23,933 bases of DNA from Coemansia sp. RSA 922 (lineage: Eukaryota; Kickxellomycota; Kickxellomycetes; Kickxellales; Kickxellaceae), in assembly GCA_027577415.1 (NCBI GenBank), contig JANBQS010000266.1, forward strand, positions 1 to 23,933. The letters are read 5' to 3'. Under the pieces are notes generated by a model that was given only the letters and a program-made list of their open reading frames with translations, was not told the DNA's origin and did not search any database. Positions 9,374 to 16,843 of this stretch are shown in pieces (the first letter of the stretch is position 1; every line of letters begins with the position of its first letter). The position numbers and the translations under genes were made by a program.

Positions 9374-12300
9374 ATGATTCTTACCTTACTTGCCCTTGCA
9401 TACGCACTTTGGGCATTTGCCGACCGTCTGGGTATGTGCTACGTTGTACTTGGCGCAGCACTACTCCTGGCTTGGGCGTGGTGGGAGCTTCGTGAGCTGC
9501 CTCGCCCTATCTCTCGACCGATTGCAAACAAGGAACTGTCATCTGTTTGCTTTTTGCTAATCGATTCGGCCGAGAATCCGCTGTTTGAGCAGTTGCTCTG
9601 GTGGGTGCTTCCTCGAGGCATCTGTGTCAAGCGCTTCCAGCACCGAGTCATGCTTCGCGATTACACCGCCGTGTATTCCTGGCCGCCAGTCGACTACTAC
9701 ACCTCCGCAGAGCGGCTCCTTCGGCGAGCGCTCCCAGAACACTTTCTGGTCCGGCATCTTCTTCACTGGCTCTTCCACGACATGCCCAGAGGTGGCATGT
9801 GCCCCATCGACGGCATAAAAACTGGGGCTGGGTCTATGCTATTTGGCTTTTGCGACTATATGTCGTGGTTTTCGTCTACTAAGCCCTACCTCTACATCTC
9901 AACCTCCAACGTGTTAGAGATGCAAGACTCCGACAACGCATGCCTAGCAGCGGAAGCGTCATGCAAGGCCGATGGCGCGTTGACACTGCCTGGTGGTACC
10001 TCGGGTAGAGCATTCAATCCGATGGGCGATAGCACTACGCAACATCGGCATGCGCGTATTACTCCTTCCAACCAGGCTCCACTTGAGCAGCCCGACGAGC
10101 CTGACGTCCTTAGTGGTTCTCCAATGCCCAAGCCCGACGGCAACCGACCCGATGAGACAATCTCCACTGCTACCGCCCCCACACCGATGCTCACCGCCGA
10201 AAAACCAAATAAGCAGGTCCCCCGGGGCGGCGTTCAAAAGCCTGCAAATGTCGAGCCTGACTACAGCCATTATGATCGTATCAGCGCTGACGGTCTCAAA
10301 AAGATCCTAAAGGCACGTCGTATCTCGCCAGGGTACTATAAGCCACGACTTTACTGCCACGACTGCTTCGTATATCGCGAGGAGATAAAGGAGGCCTCGA
10401 AGAAGATGAATTTGGCCATGAAGGACTACCAGATTCAGGATGCCCAAAGGAATACCAGTTACGGCATCTCGTGGCGCAGGGCCATCTGCGCTTTTATTGA
10501 AGCCAAGGGCGCATGGTACGACTTGGCGCTCAAGGCTAAAGAGCATGCCACTAAGCAGTGCAAGGCCAGGCCTGAAAATCGTGTGCCACGCAACCACTCG
10601 AGGGAGATCTGCCCCATGCGCGAATGTGATACTCAGGAACGAACCCCGCCGAAGGACTCAGCCCAGAGTCCCGCCAGCACTAGCAGCAGCGCCTCTATCG
10701 GCTTGAGCCCAGCTGGTCGGGATGCGACTGCAGGCGACATCGCACAGGCCGCCACACAACAGCAGGGTCCTAGGACATTCGATGTGGGCGCCGCTGTCCC
10801 CACACAGAACGCCATCGATGACAATGGAGCTGCTAGTGACCGGATGCTTAACGGTCAGCTCGGTTCCAGCTGGCAACCTCGCGGTTGGCAGCCTGGCGAC
10901 AAGCCCCCTGCTGCTCGTGCTCAGACCGCAGCGATACTCAAGGTAACTACTATGACGCCAGCTCCCTCTCTGGTTGCAGCGGCGTCAACGGCTTCTACGG
11001 CGGCTTCTTATCAGGTCGCAGCACCCTCAGCGCCATCCAACAACGACGGTGCAGCCGATACTGCGGCGCTAGCCAACAGCACCAGCACACTGCCAACCAG
11101 CACTATGGTTGATAACGTTTTGCCAGCCAATGAGGCCACCAATGCCGACGCGACTCCAGCCAACGCCAATAGTGCAGGGGATAGCACATTGCCAGAGAAC
11201 AACACCGGCACGCCGCCAGCTAGCAGCACAGTTGACAACGCAGCATCAGTACACATCACCGGCGGGGCCGTCAAGACATCTTCTGCCAGCAACACCAGCG
11301 ACCCGCCTGGCAACGATTCGGTTGGTTGCTCGACACCAGTTAAGCCCAAGCCCAAGCGCGCTACTGGCAACCCCTCCCAGCAAGACATTGAAGAGGCTTT
11401 TCGTAAGAAGGAGTGGCGACCAAGCAGTTTTGGCCGCTGTCCTCATTCAAAACGTGGACGGCGTCGGCAGCAGCGGAGAAATGCGTCGGTTTTCAAGAAT
11501 ATGGCGCGTGTCCCCACACAGCAGCGGGCTCATACCACCTTACGCAAGAGGGTCGCTGCATTTGTGCGACACGTCGGCACCAACAGCGGCAGTGTCACTG
11601 GTTGTCTCTCAGGCAGTCGGGGTAGAGTTGAAGGCGATATCATATACACCGCCGCACCACAACAGGCTCCTACCACTTTTGACGCGGGTGCCGCTGTCTC
11701 CACGCAACACACCATCACTGGCAATGGAGCTGTTAGTTACTGGATGCTTTACGGTAATTTCGGTCCCAACTGGCGACCTCGCGGTTGGCTACCTGGTGAT
11801 AAGGTCCCCCGTGGCTGGCTCCCTGGCGACAAGCCCCCTGTTGCTCGCACACAGCCCGCGACGACGTCAGCGACTACCTCTACAATTTCTGGTTCTCGTC
11901 CTGTAGCGCCGCCAGCAACCACTTCTACAGCGGCTCGCACTCAGTCTGCGGCGCCGTCAGCGAATACTTCTACGATCGCTGGTTCTCGGATTGTAGCGCC
12001 ACCAGCGACTATTTCTACGATCGCCAGTGCTCGGACTGTAGCACCGCCAGTGACTACTTCTACGACAGCTGGAGCTCGGACTGTAGCACCGCCAGCGACC
12101 ACCTCTACGATTGCTGGTTCTCGGACTGTAGCGTCGTCAACAACTATTTCTACGATCGCTGGTGCTCGTCCTGTAGCGCCGCCAGCGACCAATTCTACAG
12201 CGGCTTGCACTCAGCCCGCAACGGCGTCAGCGGTCACCTCTACGATCGCTGGTTCTCGGACTGTAGCGCCGCCAATGACCACCTCTACGGTTGCTGGTAC

Positions 12301-13546
12301 TCAGACTGTAGCACCGCCAACGACTATTTCTACGATCGCTGGTTCTCGGATTGTAGCGCCGCCAGCGAACACTTCTATGACGGCTGGTTCTCGTCCTGTA
12401 GCGCCGCCTACTTCTACGATGGCTGGAGCTCGGACTGTAGCGCCGCCAGCGACCACTTCTACAGCGGCTCGCACTCAGCCTGCGGCGCCGCCAATGACTA
12501 TTCCTATGATTGCTGGTTCTCGGACTGTAGCGTCGCCAGCGATTACTTCCTCGGTTGCTGGTCCTCGGACTGTAGCGCCGCCAGCAACTACTACTACAGT
12601 GGCTTGCACTCAGACCACAGCACCCCCAGCGACTACTTCTACGACGGCTCGCACTCAGCCCGCAACGGCGTCAGCGACTACTTCTACGACGACTGGTTCT
12701 CGGACTGTAGCGCCGCCAGCGACCACCTCTATGGTTGCCGGTTCTCGGACTGTAGCGCCGCCAACGACCATTTCTACGATCGCTGGTTCTCGGACTGTAG
12801 CGCCGCCAGCAACTATTTCTACGACGGCTCGCACTCAGCCCGCAACGGCATCAACGACTACTTCTACGACGGCTGGAGCTCGGACTGTAGCACCGCCAGC
12901 GACCACCTCTACGATTGCTGGTTCTCGGACTGTAGCACCGCCAGCGACTACTTCTATGACAACTGATTCTCATCCTGAAGCGCTGCCAGCGACTACTTCA
13001 ACGACAACTGGTGCTCGTCCTATAGCGACTCCAATTGGTAGAACTACACTTGCTGGTACTCGGCCTGCAGCGCCGTCAGCGACTATTTCTATAACAGCTC
13101 GCACTCAGCCGCAAAACAATGGACCTGGTCAACGCGCACTACCAAGGCAAGACCGCAAGCGCCACTGCAAAGCAGGCATAGAGCCCCTCCCCGAGCCACC
13201 CGTAAACGACGAGGATACCTACGGCATACACGAGAGCCAAGAGCTGGACGACTTTAAGAAAAAGTACCTTGGGCTTGTGGGAAACTATCCTCCTGCCAGA
13301 GATTTATACTTGAACCTCTTCAGTCGACGCCAACGCTTGGGCACCAGGGTAGTTACGGACGACACTTTGCGTGTGGACAGAATATACTACGCGCTCCTTT
13401 GCCTCGCCATCGACCGAGCTGTGAGATGCAATAGCCTGGACAGGCTGGAGGACTTGTTTGTGCTATTGCTCGAAGCAAACGATGAGGTCATACTCTCTCG
13501 GTACATCAGGGAGAGAAGGCAAGAGACTATCCACGACATCGATTGA
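9374..13546 (+). CDS. Orphan 1390-residue membrane-associated protein with 15-residue tandem repeats
   Basis: I do not recognise this family. The N-terminus has two hydrophobic segments (about 1-14 and 22-40), then an aromatic-rich region to about residue 180. An acidic, Pro-rich linker leads to a compact, charged region at about 295-400 containing YCHDCF and many Lys/Arg. A roughly 70-residue module occurs twice (about 454-518 and 754-828) and ends in W-x-PGDKPP. The intervening region is Ser/Thr/Ala-rich and then strongly basic (about 655-745). Next come about 28 copies of a 15-residue Thr/Ser/Ala/Pro repeat (833-1250). A non-repetitive, probably helical C-terminal domain (about 1265-1390) closes the protein. 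The start at 9374 is chosen from the TATA-like box and pyrimidine tract just upstream. The repeats could be O-glycosylated if extracytosolic; topology is undetermined. The uninterrupted 4.2-kb frame and non-repetitive ends indicate a real gene. Confidence 0.8.
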   Translation: MILTLLALAYALWAFADRLGMCYVVLGAALLLAWAWWELRELPRPISRPIANKELSSVCFLLIDSAENPLFEQLLWWVLPRGICVKRFQHRVMLRDYTAVYSWPPVDYYTSAERLLRRALPEHFLVRHLLHWLFHDMPRGGMCPIDGIKTGAGSMLFGFCDYMSWFSSTKPYLYISTSNVLEMQDSDNACLAAEASCKADGALTLPGGTSGRAFNPMGDSTTQHRHARITPSNQAPLEQPDEPDVLSGSPMPKPDGNRPDETISTATAPTPMLTAEKPNKQVPRGGVQKPANVEPDYSHYDRISADGLKKILKARRISPGYYKPRLYCHDCFVYREEIKEASKKMNLAMKDYQIQDAQRNTSYGISWRRAICAFIEAKGAWYDLALKAKEHATKQCKARPENRVPRNHSREICPMRECDTQERTPPKDSAQSPASTSSSASIGLSPAGRDATAGDIAQAATQQQGPRTFDVGAAVPTQNAIDDNGAASDRMLNGQLGSSWQPRGWQPGDKPPAARAQTAAILKVTTMTPAPSLVAAASTASTAASYQVAAPSAPSNNDGAADTAALANSTSTLPTSTMVDNVLPANEATNADATPANANSAGDSTLPENNTGTPPASSTVDNAASVHITGGAVKTSSASNTSDPPGNDSVGCSTPVKPKPKRATGNPSQQDIEEAFRKKEWRPSSFGRCPHSKRGRRRQQRRNASVFKNMARVPTQQRAHTTLRKRVAAFVRHVGTNSGSVTGCLSGSRGRVEGDIIYTAAPQQAPTTFDAGAAVSTQHTITGNGAVSYWMLYGNFGPNWRPRGWLPGDKVPRGWLPGDKPPVARTQPATTSATTSTISGSRPVAPPATTSTAARTQSAAPSANTSTIAGSRIVAPPATISTIASARTVAPPVTTSTTAGARTVAPPATTSTIAGSRTVASSTTISTIAGARPVAPPATNSTAACTQPATASAVTSTIAGSRTVAPPMTTSTVAGTQTVAPPTTISTIAGSRIVAPPANTSMTAGSRPVAPPTSTMAGARTVAPPATTSTAARTQPAAPPMTIPMIAGSRTVASPAITSSVAGPRTVAPPATTTTVACTQTTAPPATTSTTARTQPATASATTSTTTGSRTVAPPATTSMVAGSRTVAPPTTISTIAGSRTVAPPATISTTARTQPATASTTTSTTAGARTVAPPATTSTIAGSRTVAPPATTSMTTDSHPEALPATTSTTTGARPIATPIGRTTLAGTRPAAPSATISITARTQPQNNGPGQRALPRQDRKRHCKAGIEPLPEPPVNDEDTYGIHESQELDDFKKKYLGLVGNYPPARDLYLNLFSRRQRLGTRVVTDDTLRVDRIYYALLCLAIDRAVRCNSLDRLEDLFVLLLEANDEVILSRYIRERRQETIHDID
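10733..10927 (+). repeat. Module copy 1 (dispersed duplication inside the orphan gene)
   Basis: This copy encodes residues 454-518, from GDIAQA to ARAQT. It aligns along its length with 11633-11857: shared positions include TFD.GAAV.TQ, NGA.S, ML.G, G..W.PRGW and PGDKPP. It is followed by about two eroded 15-residue units (10928-11020), for example STASTAASYQVAAPS, which resembles units of the large array. Confidence 0.8.
11633..11857 (+). repeat. Module copy 2 with a small internal tandem duplication
   Basis: This copy encodes residues 754-828 and parallels 10733-10927. It has an additional tandem duplication of the PRGWLPGDK segment (PRGWLPGDKV then PRGWLPGDKP), which lengthens it by about ten residues. 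It runs directly, in phase, into the 45-bp repeat array starting at 11870. Confidence 0.8.
11870..13123 (+). repeat. 45-bp coding minisatellite, about 28 units
   Basis: The unit encodes 15 residues with consensus ATTSTIAGSRTVAPP. I count 27 units of 45 bp and one of 39 bp (unit 13, two residues short), all in frame. A variant unit with the core TARTQPATAS or TAACTQ recurs as units 2, 8, 14, 18, 22 and 28, so there is a higher-order period of about 6 or 4 units (270 or 180 bp). The final units (25-28) are more divergent, as expected at an array edge. Because 45 is a multiple of three, two other frames are also open across much of the array. Confidence 0.93.
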
Positions 13547-14155
13547 GTAGATAATGCTGCACTCGACGGAGCAGACGAGTAGCGCATATAGGCAGAATTG
13601 GTGTACACACCCTCCATCATCCGCTGTTAAGTCCTCTCCGACAGATACGGCGCTTTGACTTTACCTACTCGCGGCTATCGAAAGACCGGCACACTAGCGA
13701 GCTCTACTATTTCACTTTTCATCTTTTCATTAGTACTCTTTTATCACATCCCTAGCCTTGGTTATTTTCAACAAGCTCACTTATACCTACACATACTGCG
13801 AACGTATGCAGAAACATATGCATTTCTTTTAAAAAAAAAAAATAGAAGTGACGAAAGGCGAAATGCAAACCAATGTGCTATATTATTCTTTGCTATTGCT
13901 TGGTCGTGATCGCACACTAAGATCACGAATGAATCAATTTGCTGAGCATGAGCTAACTGCATCGGACATTTATGCGAGTACGCAAGAGTACCAAAGTATT
14001 TTGACATGTTTTTTTCATTTAAAAGATGTTAAAATCAACCAAGATAAATATACTAGGGTTAGTGCGTATGATATTCTCCATTCCGACTATGCAAGATAGA
14101 AGCTAGACGAACAAAATCAAGGAGGAAACGTCCACACCAGATCCATTAGAGGACT
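13547..14155. other. Convergent intergenic region (3' ends of the orphan gene and RPS2)
   Basis: This 609-bp AT-rich spacer lies between two converging genes and should hold both 3' UTRs. An A-run sits at about 13831-13842. A 78-codon forward frame starting at the ATG at 13863 and ending at 14099 has no recognisable domain and no clear promoter, so I treat it as chance. I see no RNA gene. Confidence 0.5.
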
Positions 14156-14959
14156 CTAGTACTTGGACTTCTTCGCAGCCTCCTTGGCCAGGAAGTCAGT
14201 GAACTCCTGGTAGGGGTCCTTGGTAAGGGCGGTCTCGGCCCACAGATCGGGGGTCAAGAACGAGTAGGTGTTGGCAATGGCGATGAAGGCGGCCTTGACA
14301 AAGTTACCCAGGGTCTTGGTGGAACCACGCGCGGTGGTGTAGCAATCGATGATACCAGCCAGAGCCAAGAACTTCTTGGGGGTGGGGGCAGCGACAATAC
14401 CGGTACCGCGGGGAGCAGGCACGAGGCGGCACACGACGGAACCGCACTTGCCGGTGACCTTGACGGGCACGGTGTGGGGCTCACCCATACGGGTACCCCA
14501 GTAACCACGGCGCACGGGGATGACCGAAAGCTTGGCCAGGATAATGGCTCCGCGGATAGCGGTAGCAACTTCCTTGGCGCACTTGACACCAAGACCGACG
14601 TGGCCATCAGAGTCACCGATAGCAACAAACGCCTTGAAGCGAGTGCGCTGACCGGCACGAGTCTGCTTCTGCACGGGAGTGATCTTCATGACCTCGTCCT
14701 TGAGCTTGGGCAGGAACACGTCAATGATCTGGTACTCCTTGATAGGCAGCGAGAACAGGTACACCTGCTGGATCGACTTGATCTTGCCGTCCTTGACAAG
14801 GCGGCCCAGCTTGGTAACTGGAACCCAGGCCTGCTCACCCTCGTCACGACGACCACGGCCGCGTCCACCGCGTCCACGACCACCGCGGCCACGAGTGCCA
14901 CGACCACGTCCAAAACCGCCACGTCCACCACGACTATCGGCCGGTGCTGAGTCAGCCAT
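14156..14959 (-). CDS. RPS2: 40S ribosomal protein S2 (uS5)
   Basis: This is a structural protein of the small ribosomal subunit that helps decoding accuracy at the mRNA entry side. The 267-residue product opens with an RGG/RG-rich tail (about 10-38), a known target of arginine methylation in other fungi. The S5 N-terminal double-stranded-RNA-binding fold follows (about 75-140), with [20 protein letters not shown] and [19 protein letters not shown]. The S5 C-terminal domain (about 150-235) contains [17 protein letters not shown] and [14 protein letters not shown]. The length is normal and there is no intron. Codon choice is strongly biased to C-ending codons compared with its neighbours, as expected for a highly expressed gene. 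It shares its upstream region with RAM1 on the other strand. Confidence 0.98.
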   Translation of the reverse strand: MADSAPADSRGGRGGFGRGRGTRGRGGRGRGGRGRGRRDEGEQAWVPVTKLGRLVKDGKIKSIQQVYLFSLPIKEYQIIDVFLPKLKDEVMKITPVQKQTRAGQRTRFKAFVAIGDSDGHVGLGVKCAKEVATAIRGAIILAKLSVIPVRRGYWGTRMGEPHTVPVKVTGKCGSVVCRLVPAPRGTGIVAAPTPKKFLALAGIIDCYTTARGSTKTLGNFVKAAFIAIANTYSFLTPDLWAETALTKDPYQEFTDFLAKEAAKKSKY

Positions 14960-15466
14960 TTGCTACAGGTTGTAAATTGGAGAGAATGTGAGTTTAGTAA
15001 TTCGCCAAATTGGAAAATTCTGAAATTGCCAATTCTGAAATTTGGACGGGCGCGGAAGAAAATGGATTTATCCATCCACAGGCAAACCGCAATGGTGGGC
15101 GAATCCATTATCTTCTCGCGTATCCATCCTTCCGCTAATGGTAGATTCATGAATCCATCCATCCATGTATCCATCTCCAAAACAACGGTCGATACGCACA
15201 TAATTCGATTGAGTCTAACTTGTAAAATATAAAACCCGAATTGAAGGGAGTGATAACTTGAAGAAGGCTGTCTCCTGAGCCGTTTGCCGGAGCGCCACCA
15301 GGCTATATGCCAGCAGCAGCCATTACGCGTCACTAGTTGCTTTTGGATCTCGATTAACGGTAATCTGATCAATCGATCACGCCTTGTACACAAAACATGT
15401 CGTCGATAGGCCGTTGCGCCTCGGTTTGCTTCATTTCTCGCCTGTCAATTTTTGGCCCCTGTATAA
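14960..15466. promoter_or_regulatory. Divergent RPS2/RAM1 promoter with ATCCA-type repeats
   Basis: This 507-bp region separates two divergent genes. TATAAAA at 15228-15234 is oriented for RAM1 but lies 230 bp from its ATG. Nine TCCA cores, mostly as ATCCAT, cluster at 15071-15179 (starts at 15071, 15075, 15104, 15123, 15154, 15158, 15162, 15170 and 15176). An imperfect direct repeat, ATTCTGAAATT, occurs at 15017 and again at 15032, close to RPS2. The cluster is a plausible binding array for a ribosomal-protein gene activator, but that is inferred. No gene is visible here. Confidence 0.5.
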
Positions 15467-16762
15467 ATGTCATCTGTATTTAGTTATGACTTTCGCTACG
15501 ACGACAACGAGTGCGAGACGGAGACGTCGGTCTTGCAGGCCGAGGTCGAGGACAGCATAGGAGACATTTACCTCAATTTCGTAGAGCCAGGCTCTCTCGC
15601 ACAGGGCGGCGGTGCCATTGACGACACTAGACACAAGCTATTGCGCGCAAAGCACGAGCAGTTTATTCACGACGCCATCAACGGTCTACCGAGCAACTTT
15701 GCCGTACTCGACTCATCACAGCCCTGGTTCTCGTTCTGGTGCCTCAACTCGCTCGACATCCTGGGCTGCGATATCAGCCAGCAGTTGCGCGACAGAGTTG
15801 TCGACAAGCTCTCACGCTTGCAAAGTCCCAGCGGAGGCTTTTGCGGCGGCAGCGGACAGCTCCCCCACTTGGCTGGGTCCTACGCTGCAGTCATGGCTAT
15901 TGTTCTGGTTGGTGGCGATAAAGCCTATAGGACTATCGATAGACAGGGCATGTACTCATGGCTAATGTCGATGAAACGCCCTGACGGAGCATTCACAATG
16001 CATGCTGATGGCGAGGTTGACGTCCGTGGCGTGTACTGTGCAATGGTTGTTGCGTCGTTGCTCAACATTATGACTCCCGAGCTCATTAAAGGCGCAGCAG
16101 AATTCATCGCTAGGTGCCAGACTTGCGAGGGCGGTATTGGCCCTTACCCGGGCGTCGAGGCCCATGGAGGATACACGCTGTGTGGGCTGGCGGCACTGGA
16201 TATATTGGGCAAAACTGACGCACTTCGACTCGATCGCTTGGCTAGGTGGATGAGCGCCCGACAACTGGCCTTTGAGGGCGGGTTTAATGGCCGCACCAAC
16301 AAGCTGGTTGATGGCTGCTACTCGTACTGGATGGGCGGTGCATTCCCAATACTCCAAAAGGCTCTGAAGCGGTCAAGGACCGAGGGCTACATCTACGATC
16401 GTGCTGCGCTACAGCGGTACCTCTTGGCTTGCTGTCAAGACCGGCGGGCAGGCGGCTTGCGGGACAAGCCAGGCAAATCTCCTGATCTGTACCACACCAT
16501 GTACTGCTTGATTGGTCTGTCTCTGTCGCAACACTATGTCGGCGTCGAGCCCAGCGAGCAAGTTACAGACATTACTTCAGTGTACAGCGTGCCAGTCAGA
16601 ATGATGCAGTGGGGCGCAATGCCTGCGAGCTTGCTAGTTCTGGGCCTCCGATCCAACGTAGTAAAGCCCGTGCACCCGGTCTACAGCGTTCCATATACTC
16701 CTCTAGCGAGCTTTGTAAAGTATTTCTATGCGCAGCCTCCGCTAGCTGATCAGCTTGTATAG
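15467..16762 (+). CDS. RAM1: Protein farnesyltransferase beta subunit
   Basis: This is the catalytic beta subunit of the zinc enzyme that transfers farnesyl from farnesyl diphosphate to CaaX-box cysteines such as those of Ras and fungal mating pheromones. The 431-residue protein has the alpha-alpha barrel prenyltransferase repeats, visible as recurring GGF or GG-Y motifs (GGFCGGSGQLPHLAGSYAA, EGGIGPYPGVEAHGGYTLCG, EGGFNGRTNKLVDGCYSYW). The zinc ligands are Asp282 and Cys284 in VDGCYSYW and His343 in DLYHTMY. The SPDLYHT and GGLRDKPGKSPD segment identifies farnesyl rather than geranylgeranyl transferase. An in-frame TAA directly precedes the ATG, which fixes the start. No introns. The alpha subunit is not in this window. 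The 3' end faces the unassigned gene at 16844. Confidence 0.95.
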   Translation: MSSVFSYDFRYDDNECETETSVLQAEVEDSIGDIYLNFVEPGSLAQGGGAIDDTRHKLLRAKHEQFIHDAINGLPSNFAVLDSSQPWFSFWCLNSLDILGCDISQQLRDRVVDKLSRLQSPSGGFCGGSGQLPHLAGSYAAVMAIVLVGGDKAYRTIDRQGMYSWLMSMKRPDGAFTMHADGEVDVRGVYCAMVVASLLNIMTPELIKGAAEFIARCQTCEGGIGPYPGVEAHGGYTLCGLAALDILGKTDALRLDRLARWMSARQLAFEGGFNGRTNKLVDGCYSYWMGGAFPILQKALKRSRTEGYIYDRAALQRYLLACCQDRRAGGLRDKPGKSPDLYHTMYCLIGLSLSQHYVGVEPSEQVTDITSVYSVPVRMMQWGAMPASLLVLGLRSNVVKPVHPVYSVPYTPLASFVKYFYAQPPLADQLV

Positions 16763-16843
16763 CGTACAAAATAGATATGAAAGCAAACTTGCAACATTGA
16801 CGACCAACGGCTGCTGTTACATTGATTAAAAAACTTGAAGGAA

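Noticed and set aside
10942..10978. Short intron (GTAACT...TGCAG) in the orphan gene
   Set aside because: It is 37 nt, not a multiple of three, and removing it would break an otherwise continuous frame.
13863..14099. 78-codon forward frame between the orphan gene and RPS2
   Set aside because: No domain, no clear promoter, and it sits where two 3' UTRs are expected; kept only as a remote possibility.
14474..14975. Forward frames opposite RPS2
   Set aside because: Shadow of the RPS2 codons; Thr/Ala and Arg/Pro runs mirror the RGG tail.
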